Part shown: piece after piece, positions 9,006-19,290 of the stretch
How positions within the stretch are numbered: position 1 is the stretch's first letter
Layout of the letters: each line of letters begins with the position of its first letter
Assembly (NCBI RefSeq): GCF_028640845.1
Contig: NC_080542.1
Span: 67,896,211 to 67,960,210 of the forward strand
Reading direction: 5' to 3'
Source: Ahaetulla prasina
Lineage: Eukaryota > Chordata > Lepidosauria > Squamata > Colubridae
Length of the DNA: 64,000 nucleotides
Made by a program: the position numbers and the translations under genes
Notes under the pieces: model-generated
Database searches by the model: none
What the model was told of the DNA's origin: nothing
What the model saw: only the letters and a program-made list of their open reading frames with translations

Positions 9006-10929
9006 TCTCTTCATAGGATGCAACATTGCAGACATATTGAAATTACTGGTGACAAATAACATGAAACCATTTTCATATAAACCCTCAATTCTAAAAAAAT
9101 TAAAAAAGACTTTGAATAGGATTGTTTCAGAAATAGCCTGTAGTCTTTGTATGGATAATTCAGGAAAGCTTTCAGATTCTACTCTAGTGTTAAAGTTCAA
9201 GTCAAGAGTGAAAGTACTAGAATGTTCAACATTCTTACTTGAAAAGTTCCCCCCACATCATGAGTACATTTTTAAGTTTTAAAAAAGTGATTAATACAAA
9301 GTGAATGAATAATTTAAATAAATCTGCAGAGTCTTTAGTTGTAGGATCTCGCTTTGTGCCTAGCCACAAGCAGGGGAATACAGTGAAGCAGTTCACAGTA
9401 AGAACAAAGAGGATATACCATTTCCTTGTCATTCCTTATCTTCCTTTTGTCCTTTATTAATGCCTTTGATGTCAGAAAACATGTAGGAAGAAATGGTGGC
9501 TAACAGCCAAGTGCTTAAGACCTATGTATTATCATGATGCTACTATAGCAGTGCCAGCAGGACTGGTTGCTGAGTTTTCTTGTTAGGATTTAATAAGACA
9601 AAGATGTTTGGGGAGGGAAAGTGTAACTATGTAACATGCCTATTAGCACATTCACCACACAGCTCCAGGCAATTCTCAGATTTCAAGACAATAGCTGCCA
9701 GCTTGGAACAAATGTCCTACAAAGCTGAGGCTCTAATTCCTTTTTATTTGACATTCTCACAGTAAAGAAGTACTGTAGAGAATGTCTCATCTCCCTCAAG
9801 GAAACTTCTGAAACATATAAAGTTATTATGTGGCTGATTTTACATTGCCTGGATTTATACATGAAAGAAACATGGATTGTTCTAGTTTACCTCAATATGC
9901 ATGGAAAACTTCGAATTTGAAATTGATGGTAAATGAGATCATCAGTGGGGGACATGATCTTGCTGGCTTAACATCTTGTTTGTTGTTTTTGAGGATAATT
10001 CCTTTTTTGAAAAGTGAAAAGTCCTCAAGTTCAACAGAGGGTTAGCAAGTTTATTTTGCTTCTCATTTCTTCCCTCCTTCCCTCCATTTCTCCACCTCTC
10101 TGTTTCTCTCTCTCATCACAGAAATTAGTACTACAAGATTGCATTATTTTGCCATCGAATTTTAGCTCTGTTAAGTTCAGAACATCATATATATATGGGG
10201 CCAAAACGTTGGGATTATTATTCCAGTATTAGAAAGGAAAAGTGCTAGTACAGCCTCAAATATTCTTACAATGGCATATTCAATTGATCTCTAATCCATT
10301 GGAATGTTCAAGAACTCCACAACTCACTTAAATTTGTATGTACAAGTATATGTGGAGATCAAGATGTCAACCAATCATCATAGAGCAACAAAGGGGTAGA
10401 TTTTTTTAAAATTATTTCACTGTGATCACTTTGTAAATTATCTAAATTTCTGCTGTCCAGATCTGATTATGTTAGTCTATATGAGTCTTAAACATATAAT
10501 CTTAAACTCAAATTCTGTGTCCCCCAGTGATGAGACATGGGTGTCAAAATTGCTTTTTGACATTTTAATGCCTCTGAAACCTTAGTAGCCATTTTAGTGT
10601 ATCTATTTTCCTCACAATTCTGACTTGTGTCCATACCAATAATTTAGTTATTCTATACCTATTAGCATTGCTTCCCTTGCAATACCAGCAGTAAATGGAA
10701 AAAAAAAAGAATTGTTATATGCAATCTAATTGCTAGACAAATTATTTACTTGAACCATATGAAACCTTCAACTCCTATAGAAAGACTCATGAATAAATAA
10801 GTATGATGACTACTCTATCCTTAGGTAGTATATATGTACATATGTGCTTGTATAAACAACTCCAAGACTGTAGGCAATGTAAATTATCCAGATCTCTTTG
10901 AGTTGGATGCTGGAAAAATTGCTTCAAAC
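9006..10929. other. Intergenic, nothing recognised
   Basis: AT-rich sequence with short chance ORFs on both strands (the longest near 8659-9282 mixes the DIRS end with unique DNA). I see no domain, repeat family or RNA gene. Confidence 0.5.
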
Positions 10930-11291
10930 CAGTGGTGAAGTGTAAAATTTGTTACTACTGGTTCTGTGGGCATGACTTGGTGGTGGTGGGTAATGTGACT
11001 GGGTGGGCATGGCCAACTTTTTTTTTTACTTTTGAAAGCATTTTTTCCACAACCTCTTCAGCTGAGGTTGTAGAAAAAATGCTTTTAAAAGGCTCTGAGC
11101 CGCGCGATTATCAGAGTCTTTTTTTTTAACTATGATGCTTTTAAAAGTAAAAAAACTCCCTCTGATGATCGCCTGGCTCAGCTGGGCATGGGGGAGGTGC
11201 CAGGGATTTTTGCTACTGGTTCTCCAATCCACTCACCATCATCGCTACTGGATCAGGCGATCCAGTCCGAACTGGGAGCATTTCACCCCTG
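10930..11291. mobile_element. hAT-type MITE with hairpin
   Basis: Flanked by an 8-bp target-site duplication, cttcaaac, at 10922-10929 and 11292-11299. The left end is CAGTGGTGAAGTG and the right end, reversed, is CAGGGGTGAAATG, which fits hAT terminal inverted repeats. Internal features are ctactggttctgtgggcatg near 10957, shared with the element at 34487, and a foldback: gcattttttccacaacctc pairs with gaggttgtagaaaaaatgc around 11038-11083. There is no ORF, so it is non-autonomous. Confidence 0.85.
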
Positions 11292-11779
11292 CTTCAAACC
11301 ATGTGATGGGTAACAAATAAACTCATTCCATAAATTCCAGTCATTAATTACACCATAGGAATAGTGGACTAGATTTAATCAGAATGAAAAGCCCTGGATA
11401 GGAAGACCAGAAAAATAATGAATAATGAACCATGCCCTTCATTCATACAGTGATGATGACAGATTCTACTTACCAAGAAAATAGAAAGGTGGATTGTTGC
11501 ATCAGATGCTTGATGAAGAAAAAAAGGGCATCAGAAGAACATCTGAAGGACAATGAAAAAGATGCAATGAAGTAATATATCATGAAACCTAAGTACTAAG
11601 TACTGAAGAAACCAAACTAACCAAATGAAGAACAGAAAAGAAGGCAAATATTATAGACAATGCATGGTTAATTTTTAATAACAAGCAAAGCAGATAATAA
11701 CAAGAACAGGCAATGGCCAAGAGCAGGAAAATCGAAGAAAGAGACGAGGTGGGGGACAATTTACATAGAACCAAGTTTT
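11292..11779. other. Intergenic, nothing recognised
   Basis: AT-rich, purine-rich on the + strand between 11490 and 11760. No gene or repeat family recognised. Confidence 0.45.
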
Positions 11780-12095
11780 AAGAACAAATGCAGAGAAACC
11801 CAGAATTGAGTAGGTTCCTGTATGTTTCAATTCTAAAGTCCCAGAGCATTTTGGCTTCTTCTTTTTCTATGACTTTCAATTTAATGGTCCCACCAGTTCT
11901 TTCTAATATGCAAATGGCATTTCTTGCAGATCTTCCAGTGTATCATTGATGCTACTTTGCTACTGTGATTTGTAGTTAATCTACGTGATTTTCTTATAGC
12001 AGTTAGTCAGTTGATCCACTGTTTCTTCAGCTTCTTTGCAGAGGTAACATTGCTGTCCTCTCAATTCTGGGTTTCTTTGCAGGAACCTACCACAT
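11780..12095 (-). pseudogene. R4/Dong-like LINE C-terminal fragment
   Basis: On the minus strand, with stops, the sequence encodes CYLCKEAEETVDQLTNCYKK followed by an INYK..Q and INDTLEDLQEMPF run. This resembles the zinc-finger end (C-x2-C, then E-T-V-x-H-L, then C-K-K) found at the C-terminus of R4-type LINEs. A related fragment is at 26090-26510. It is old and heavily mutated; the clade call is from the motif alone. Confidence 0.5.
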
Positions 12096-12474
12096 AACAC
12101 TACCGACTTAACAATTATCAATAAGAAATTTTAAAAAATCTTCAGGGTGGACATTGCAGTAGCATGAGACAACAGAATAGAAGAGAAAGAACTGGACAAG
12201 ATACAAAATACAAAAATGTCAGATAGAAATAGAAGAATTGTAGAAAAAGAAAGCAAAGTAAGCATAGAGTCACCCAATTTATAACATTGTCAGAACAGTT
12301 GTTGTCCAATAGTCAAAAGAATGGTTAAAAATATTAATTTCTGAAGCAACAATCCTATTCCTGGGTACAGAGCTATATCTTCAGGGCCTTGAAATAGGCT
12401 AATGGACCTATCTGAAGTCATGTAAGATGATGCTCCACAGGGCAGATGCATGATATAAAAGGTCTCTTCCTAGA
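12096..12474. other. Intergenic, nothing recognised
   Basis: A/G-rich unique-looking sequence between the R4-like scrap and the LTR fragment. Confidence 0.4.
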
Positions 12475-12620
12475 TGACACTCTGAAGCTGACCTGACCGC
12501 AGCCATTTTAGAGCATCAGTGTTGCCACACTGGAGCTGAGGGACAGGGAGGGGGGAATAGAGATAGTTGTGGTTTTATAGCCAAAACAAAATACTTTCAC
12601 CCTGATTGGACCATGTGAGC
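12475..12620 (+). repeat. Ty3/Gypsy LTR fragment (left remnant)
   Basis: From the tgacactctgaagctgacct start onward the sequence matches the LTR at 16554-16944: the ctgaagctgacctga block, cagtgttg.cacactggagctga, agccaaaacaaaa, and accctgattggaccatgtga. It lacks the middle and the right half of that LTR and runs into CR1 sequence at about 12640. It is probably the 5' LTR of the element whose 3' end lies at 15770-16944. Confidence 0.7.
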
Positions 12621-12757
12621 TTCAGCATTGTTATGATATGTTCTCATATCAAATGACCTAAATGCCAAAGCCCACTGCAACTACATAGCAAAAAAGGCTC
12701 TAAAAATAGTTATTTTACGCAGCTTCTTTTCCAAAAACTCTACACTACTAACTAGAG

Positions 12758-12953
12758 CAGTGGTTCCCAACCAGTGTGCCGCGGCACTAAGGGGTGCCGT
12801 GAGATCTTTTGAGGGTGCCGGGAACTTTTGAGCTACGGAGATTTTAAATATCTATTTCCTTATAAGGGTGCCGGGAACTTTTGAAAGGCTTTCCAAGGGT
12901 GCCTCAAACAAGAAAAGGTTGTGCCTCAAACAAGAAAAGGTTGGGAACCACTG
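12758..12953. mobile_element. hAT MITE, 196 bp
   Basis: The terminal inverted repeats are perfect over 15 bases: CAGTGGTTCCCAACC on the left and its complement on the right. An 8-bp target-site duplication, aactagag, lies at 12750-12757 and 12954-12961. Removing the insert restores the CR1 reading frame. A local tandem copy of gcctcaaacaagaaaagg lies near the right end. There is no coding capacity. Confidence 0.93.
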
Positions 12954-13996
12954 AACTAGAGCATACAAAACATTTGCCAGACCTATTCTTGAATACTGCT
13001 CATCAGTCTGGAACCCACACCACATCTCTGACATAAATACAATAGAACGCGTCCAGAAATATTTTACTAGAAGAGTTCTTCACTCCTCCGAAAACAACAA
13101 AATACCTTATGCCACCAGACTTGAAATCCTGGGATTAGAAAACTTACTACGTCGACTTCGACATGACCTGTGTTTAACACACAAAATCATCTATTGCAAT
13201 ATCCTTCCTGTAAATGATTACTTCAGCTTCAATCTCAATATTACAGGAGCAAAAAGTAGATTCAAGCTTAATGTCAACCGCTTCAAACTTGATTGCAGAA
13301 AATATGATTTCTGCGGACGACTTCCGGTGTCCGGTGGCAACGGACGTCTGGAAGGCTTCTCCTGCCTCCAGTGTCCGAATCCGGCCGCCGCCGAGGCCCT
13401 TAGGGGCCAGGTGTTCCGAAAAGGACACCTGCCGCACGGACGGCTCGCCAGGGGTCTCCCAGCCGATATACAGGACTGGGGGGACCGATGCTGGCGCGTC
13501 CTAGGCTCGGCGGGGTTCGGAGGCTACAGGCCGCGGCCATTACTTTGGTCGTCGCCTGGGCCGCTGTGCCAGTGACACCGGGCTTTGGATTTATAATTGC
13601 AGCAGCCTGGTGGTGAACAGGAACGGAGAAGAATTGAGGAATGAAGAAGGAAGGAATATCGCAAACGTGGTGGAGTATTCCGGAGTGGGGGTTTTCTCCC
13701 CTGCGACTGGAAGAATCTGAATCACTTTGGAGAGAGGAGAACTTAAAATAACAAGATTACGGTTTTGTGGAGCTCTGGAGAGAAGAGGTGATGGAGAAAT
13801 TTAGGAGGGAGGGTTTGAGGCCCCCTCCTCTGAGGAACAATGGTGGCGTCCAGCTTCCGCCTTCACTATGAGAATCTTGATGACATCACTTCCTTGACTT
13901 CCTGGTTGATTAACTGTACTCTGGACTCGTTGCTCCTGTGAGTGCCCCTGGTGGATCCGGAGGAAATTATAAGGATACTGTGCTTGCCTGAGGATT

Positions 13997-15082
13997 TTGA
14001 AAATTTTTTTTAAATGGCAAAAGGTCAGAGACCAACTGCTGGAGAAATGGAGAATTCTGGAAAAGTTATCTAATATGGATAAGAAACTGGATGAAATAAG
14101 AGCAGAAATTGTGACTATCCAAAAGGATTTAAAGGATATTCAACAAGTCTCAGCAGAAAATAAGCAGAAAGTGGAAGGTCTGGAGGGTGAGATGCGGGCA
14201 GTGCAGAAAAGAGGAGACGACAAGCAATGCTGTGCTTGGACTACAGATGGATAAAATGTCTTATTTCCTTAGGTTTCAAAATTTGGAAGAAGTGGACCAA
14301 GAAGACTTGAGAGATGTTGTGACTAAACTGTTGGGAGAATTTCTTGGGAGAGGTGTTGATTTTATGAATTGGGATGTGGATCGAGTTTATAGAGTTAATT
14401 CACAATATGCACGCACGCATGCAGTTCCTAGAGGTTCATGTCAAATTTGTGAAAAGAGGCGACAAGCAATGCTGTGCTTGGACTACAGATGGATAAAATG
14501 TCTTATTTCCTTAGGTTTCAAAATTTGGAAGAAGTGGACCAAGAAGACTTGAGAGATGTTGTGACTAAACTGTTGGGAGAATTTCTTGGGAGAGGTGTTG
14601 ATTTTATGAATTGGGATGTGGATCGAGTTTATAGAGTTAATTCACAATATGCACGCATGCAGTTCCTAGAGAGGTTCATGTCAAATTTGTGAAAAGAGGC
14701 GAGAGATGAAATTCTTAGAAAACATAGGAGTGGGGCACTGACTTATAGGGGCAGGAGATAGCCATTCTGAGGCAGATTCCCAGACAGGTACGTGAAATGA
14801 GAAAGAAATATTACTTTTATCAAGCAAATTGTACCAGAAGGAGTGGGCTTCAGATGGCTGATGCCAGAGGATTGATGATTTTCCGGGAGGGCATTACGAA
14901 AAAATTAGTACAATTGCGGAGGCTGCGGCCTCGTGGAGGAACACAAAGCCCTCCTGGATTTAGATGACCCAGGAATTGAAGAAGGAGGTTATAGACCATG
15001 GGCGGAGGCGGCTGCCGCTGTTGCGGCCCTGGAATTGGGTCAGGCTGAGCCCAGAGTTCTGAGATCCAAAACTAGGAAGTGA
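13997..15082 (+). pseudogene. L1 ORF1p-like coding region, with internal tandem duplication
   Basis: The first part (13997-14254 in one frame) encodes a heptad-like coiled coil: KLSNMDKKLDEIRAEIVTIQ, then KDLKDIQQVSAENKQKVEGL. The middle encodes SYFLRFQNLEEVDQEDLRDV, like the RRM start of L1 ORF1p, and WDVDRVYRVNSQYAR. The last part encodes KHRSGALTYRGQEI and IPRQVREMRKKYYF-like residues with a final stop near 15080, resembling the ORF1p C-terminal domain. L1 ORF1p is an RNA-binding trimer that packages its RNA. A tandem duplication of about 241 bp (14218-14459 and 14460-14699) and small indels break the frame, so no intact product is expected. Confidence 0.65.
14218..14699 (+). repeat. Tandem duplication of about 241 bp in L1 ORF1
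   Basis: Two adjacent copies start at 14218 and 14460 with cgacaagcaatgctgtgctt and end with caaatttgtgaaaagaggc. They differ by small indels (cgcacgcatg versus cgcatg; cctagaggttc versus cctagagaggttc). The duplication is not a multiple of three after the indels and therefore contributes to the broken frame. Confidence 0.9.
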
Positions 15083-15559
15083 CAAAGATATTTGGTATTG
15101 TGTTGGTTTTCCTTATTCTCTTTCGTATGATATTCTGATTATTCTTGACCCTTCCTTATTGTGTATGTAAGATTGAAACTTAGCTACTTCGTATCACCTG
15201 CTTGCCATATGGCTGTTGTATGTGTTTAAAATTTTGAGTAAAATTCTTATCATGTATAAGAAAAATGAAAATTTACCATACCTGATATGTATTTGCATAA
15301 ATCTTTTTTGACCAATAAAAACTTTTTATATAGGAGAAAATATGATTTCTGCAACAGAGTTGTTAATGCTTGGAACTCATTACCTGACTCCATAGTCTCT
15401 ACTCAAAATCCCAAAATCTTCAACCAAAAACTGTCTACTATTGACCTCACCCCATTCCTAAGAGTACTATAAAGGGCGCGCATAAGAGCACAAAAGTGCC
15501 TACTGTTCCTGCCCTATTGTTCTCTTTATTATATCTAATTAATATAGCTATGCATATTC

Positions 15560-15561
<2 letters not shown>

Positions 15562-15617
<56 letters not shown>

Positions 15618-15620
15618 CAT

Positions 15621-15684
<64 letters not shown>
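15562..15684. repeat. (CATA)n and (TA)n microsatellite
   Basis: A (CATA)n tract followed by an (AT)n tract within the CR1 3' UTR. Confidence 0.95.
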
Positions 15685-15768
15685 TTCATGATATGTTTTT
15701 TTTTACTATGACAATGTTTATGTATACTGTTGTGACAAAATTAAATAATAATAATAAAAAAAACTATC

Positions 15769-16424
15769 AGCAGTCTAACTGGGCAGAGTTGCTTCGGTTT
15801 GCTGAAGTGGCATACAATAATGAGGTGCATAGCAGCACCTGTCTGACCCCTTTCCAGGTCACCAGTGGCATGGAATTTGTTCCCATGCCTGAACTGCCCA
15901 TGGACTCCCCCTCCTCCATATCACTAAATGAGTGGATGGATCCTCTGAAGAAGGGGGGGGGGAGAATACCAAATGGGCTTTACAAGAATCGGCAAAAACC
16001 TATACAATGCAAGCCAATAACTGCTGCAGCCCCCAATTGCCATTCCAAATTGGAAGCAAGATTTATCTCTTAATGAAGTATCTAAAGTTAAAACTCCCCT
16101 TGCAAAAAACTAGGACCAAAGTTAATAGGGCTTTTCCCTATAGTGAAAGTAATCAACCCTGTTACAGTACAGCTTAAACTCCCTTGCTTGCTAGGGAAAG
16201 TGCATCCAGTCTTTCACAGCAGCTTGTTAAAGCTGGCTGTAGGTTCCCAGATCAGACTGGTAGATCAGGAAGCCCCAAAACCAATAGTGGTACATGAGGA
16301 AATGCATTACAAGGGGGGAAAAATCCTGGATTCTAAATTGCGGAAAATGTGGAAAGGTTACCCTCCCTCTGAGGCCACCTGGGTCAAGAGCTGGTATGTG
16401 AAGGCAGATAGGTTGGTCGAATAA
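15769..16424 (+). pseudogene. Ty3/Gypsy integrase C-terminus with chromodomain-like end
   Basis: Frame pieces at 15769-16073 and 16143-16424 encode NWAELLRFAEVAYNNEVHSS and TPFQVTSGMEFVP, the end of the integrase core, then KLPCLLGKVHPVFHSSLLK and a terminal PKPIVVHEEMHYKGGKILDS, WKGYPPSEATWV run. The last part looks like a chromodomain, which in chromoviral integrases directs integration. The segment abuts CR1 sequence on its left and its own 3' LTR on its right. At least one frameshift splits it, and everything upstream (gag, protease, RT, RNase H) is missing. Confidence 0.7.
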
Positions 16425-16553
16425 TTTCATGATGAATACTCCCAGAAACCTAAGGGGCCTCTGGGGGAGGAAGGGGAGGTTACGCTGAACCTTGACTAAC
16501 CTCTATGATTTCTTTTCCTTGTAGGAAGTCTTTTCCAATTAAGAGGGGCCACC

Positions 16554-16944
16554 TGTCAACTCTGAAGCTGACCTGACTGGAGTCATTTTGGAGTTTCAGT
16601 GTTGTCACACTGGAGCTGAAGGTTAGGGAGGGAGTAATAGCTGGGGTATTGTAGCCAAAACAAAATTCTTTCTCCTGGGAACCAAGGGCATTCTCATACC
16701 TGGCCAGTGAGAGAGGAGGAATGATGTTACCAGGAAACTGGATAGCACCCTGATTGGACCATGTGATTGTTTGGGGAAGGGGAAAAACTTTCACTTTTAA
16801 TTAGGTGAAAACAGCGGGAACCTTCAGAGTGAGTTTTCACCAGAACTGTGCCAATATGATATATCTATATCCAAACTATTCTTTGAGGAATCTACCTGCC
16901 TCTGATTTTTGCTTGCTACAGAATTATTACTTGGAACCCTGACA
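16554..16944 (+). repeat. Ty3/Gypsy 3' LTR, 391 bp
   Basis: It starts TGTCAACTCTGAAG and ends GGAACCCTGACA, with TG...CA ends, preceded by a purine-rich tract (aagagggg at 16541-16548) that would serve as the polypurine tract. The same ends are seen in the solo LTR at 34586-34967. The fragment at 12475 is a shortened copy. Confidence 0.8.
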
Positions 16945-17059
16945 GACACTCTTTAGTGCATGAAACCTTTACCCTGTTTCTTTTGTTAGATTTGATAGAA
17001 TGGGTGGACACAGCTTGGGAGAAGTGGTCTCACAGATAACCTGACCACCAGCACTTGGA

Positions 17060-17260
17060 GTTGGATCTGTAAGCATATTGGCATATTAGCCAGTGCAGTT
17101 TGCAGACAGAAGTATAACATGTACAGGTCTAGCAGCATTCATACTGTAACTATCTACACTACTGTATTTTGAACCAACTGAAGCTTTCAAATTCTCTCAA
17201 GGGCAGCCCATGTAAGGTACATTACAGTAGTCTACCCAGGAGATAGCTATACATCAGTAA
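17060..17260 (-). repeat. L2-like LINE fragment
   Basis: The minus strand encodes a decayed LDYCNVPYMG segment (revcomp of acattacagtagtctaccca), matching the thumb region of LINE2 RT. The fragment is short and very diverged. Confidence 0.5.
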
Positions 17261-17660
17261 CCATAAGCAAAGTCATCCAAGCTATCTAACCATTTAATAA
17301 ACTTATTGAATCATGTGCAGAGAACAGCACAGATCTTAATCTTCTTACTGAGACTCACTTTTGAATAAATTTTTATAAACTATGCATAAACTACAAGTGA
17401 GGCATATTACAAATGACCGTTAAAACATTAATTCAGAATCTTTACCTACCTAATCATTACCTACCAACTTTTACATTTGAGTTGTGAAACTGCAAAGTAG
17501 AAAAAAAGTTTTTCAACAAACTTATATATAATTTATAAATTTATAAAGAGTTTTGCAAAATTTTAAAACTATGTCTCATATTTTATATTATTACAAATCT
17601 AAAGCAAGGAATGGCAGACTTCCTTTCAGCAGTTTCTAATATGCTGCTGATGGTTTTAAG
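17261..17660. other. Intergenic, nothing recognised
   Basis: AT-rich unique-looking DNA. Confidence 0.4.
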
Positions 17661-17923
17661 TAAAAGGGCCTCTGGTGGCTCAGACTGCTAAGACAGTCTG
17701 TTATTAACACAGCTGCTTGCAATTACTGTAGGTTCAAGTCCCACCAGGCCCAAGGTTGACTCAGCCTTCCATCCTTTATAAGGTAGGTAAAATGAGGACC
17801 CAGATTGTTGGGGGCAATAAGTTGACTTTGTATATAATATACAAATGGATGAAGACTATTGCTTAACATAGTGTAAGCCGCCCTGAGTCTTCGGAGAAGG
17901 GCGGGATATAAATGCAAAAAAAA
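17661..17923 (+). repeat. tRNA-derived SINE with L2-type 3' tail
   Basis: The tRNA-like head has an A-box region (tggctcagactgctaa) and a B box (ggttcaagtcc). A SINE body follows (cttccatcctttataaggta, aaaatgaggacccagattgt), then a 3' end reading gtaagccgccctgagtcttc and ggagaagggcgggatataaa with an A-rich tail. The 3' end matches the hairpin of the L2 LINE at 3804-3845, so the SINE is probably mobilised by that LINE's RT. Internal RNA polymerase III promoter. Confidence 0.85.
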
Positions 17924-18635
17924 ATCTGAGATTCATTCACCAGAACCAAATGCAGAATAGTTCCTTGGGGAGGTAGATATTTTACCAAACTTCTTTTAAG
18001 CAAAAACCTCATTTAGCTTAGCCGTTTGTAATCAGTACTAGAATCCGGAAGATACAGCCTTTCACCTAATGTTTTTTGGCTAAGCATTACAGCAACCAAA
18101 TTTAATATGAAAAATGTTTTTCTTTCTTGCTTTCTTGCTATGAGGTAGTCATTTAAAACCAGAAATGCTTGAATGTTTTTTTCTGCTAAACCTTCCAAGA
18201 TCCATGTGAAAATTACCCAGAATTTTCTTTGAAATTCCAAAATACTTCCACATTTTTTTGCCCTAAAAAAATTGCCAAACAAGAATGCACTCTCATCTCC
18301 CACTGATGTTGAACATGGCTGTTTTGTAGGGAAAATATATTTAATTTAATTTACATATACATTTAACTAAAATTAAATATCAATAATTTAGATACTCTCA
18401 TCACATATTTAATAATTTTCTTAAGTTGTATTAGAAGTGACAGACTAAAAACAATATCTTTAATGGCTGCATTCTGGGTGTTACTTGTACTTTCCATTGT
18501 ACAATAAATGCCACAGATCACAGATTAGTAGTTTATTTTCCATTCTCCCAGCCCATAACAATTTTTAGATTTGTTTTGGTATAGCTTGGCATAAGGTTTT
18601 TGAAGGAGAGTATTTTAATCTCAAGCATCCCCACA
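17924..18635. other. Intergenic, nothing recognised
   Basis: AT-rich, with only short chance ORFs. Confidence 0.4.
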
Positions 18636-18895
18636 AGTCTATGGAGATTCTCAGTCATCCAGGTCATAATTGTCCCAAAGATGCTTTTTCAGGAGGCAAC
18701 TGGACTGTTGCTTTTCCTTTGAAGACATTTCACTACTTATTCAAGAAGCTTCTTCAGCTCTGGCTGGATTTCCATCCCCCACCATCCAGTCAGAGTTGAA
18801 GAAGATTCTTGGATTAGAAGTGAAATGTCTTCAAAGAAAAAAACAAGGAAGTGCAGTTGCCTCCTGAAAAAGCACCTTTGGGACAAGCATCATCA
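18636..18895. repeat. Foldback repeat: two facing copies of a dispersed element
   Basis: The left arm (tgtcccaaagatgctttttc ... aagaagcttcttcagctct, about 18671-18761) is the reverse complement of the right arm (cagagttgaagaagattctt ... aaaaagcacctttgggaca, about 18791-18884), with a spacer of about 30 bp. The arms differ by scattered substitutions, so they are old copies. A sequence of this kind (gaagcttcttggatgagaag ...) is widespread in fish and reptile genomes from memory, but I cannot assign its family here. Confidence 0.75.
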
Positions 18896-19106
18896 CAGTT
18901 AGAGATAGCTCAAGTAAGTTATTTATATTAATCATATATAAGCATCTCAAACTGCTTAAATGTGACGACTAAATACTGTAATTCTTATAACATGAAGTTG
19001 CCAATTCATTCTGGAGAACAAATGGAGTCTGAAAAACAGGTACAGGCAAGCTAAACATATTAGGATCATCTTTATTATGAAGATGTAATGCAATTACATG
19101 GGATGC

Positions 19107-19290
19107 TTTTTTTTTTTGATTTTGTCACAACAGTATATACAATCATCAACATAAACAATAACTCATCATGAGAGAAAAATTATATGTAAGTAAAAGTATG
19201 CAACAACTATGTTAATTTGATATAATGAAGGGAACAATAGAACAGGAACGGTAGGCACTTTTGTGCTCTTATGCACGCCCCTTATAGTAG
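19107..19290 (-). repeat. CR1-type LINE 3' end
   Basis: The reverse complement matches the 3' UTR of the CR1 copies at 15470-15768 and 53430-53615: cataagagcacaaaagtgcc, ctattgttcccttcattata, and ctgttgtgacaaaat at the end, here preceded by poly-T on the + strand. Severely 5'-truncated, as is usual for CR1. Confidence 0.75.

Larger units (their letters stand above)
13315..15334 (+). mobile_element. ORF1-only L1-like (half-L1) element
   Basis: It is bounded by an 18-bp target-site duplication, agaaaatatgatttctgc, at 13297-13314 and 15335-15352; removing the insert rejoins the CR1 coding sequence. The element starts GGACGACTTCCGG, has a GC-rich 5' UTR of about 680 bp with hairpins (aggtgttccgaaaaggacacct), a single L1 ORF1-like coding region, and a 3' end with caataaaaactttttatatagg. 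No endonuclease or RT region exists anywhere between the duplications, so the element has an ORF1-only structure like mammalian HAL1 elements. It depended on enzymes in trans, or derives from an internally deleted L1. Confidence 0.75.
12640..15768 (+). mobile_element. CR1-type LINE, 3' part, split by two insertions
   Basis: The coding part before and between the insertions includes KKALKIVILRSFF, then YKTFARPILEYCSSVWNPH, RRVLHSS, ATRLEILGLENLLRRLRHDL and DCRKYDFCNRVVNAWNSLPD. This is the classic C-terminal region of CR1/L2-group RT proteins, ending in a stop at about 15470. The 3' UTR contains cataagagcacaaaagtgcc, microsatellites, and the ending ctgttgtgacaaaattaaat before a (TAA)n tail. 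Two further copies of this 3' end are at 53287-53615 (+) and 19107-19290 (minus). A hAT MITE (12758-12953) and an L1-like element (13315-15334) sit inside. Confidence 0.75.

Noticed and set aside
18728..18757. Hammerhead-ribozyme-like core on the minus strand (CTGAAGA, a partial stem, then GAAA)
   Set aside because: I could not form stem III or stem I around it, and in the facing copy the core reads TTGA. A chance match within a dispersed repeat is simpler.
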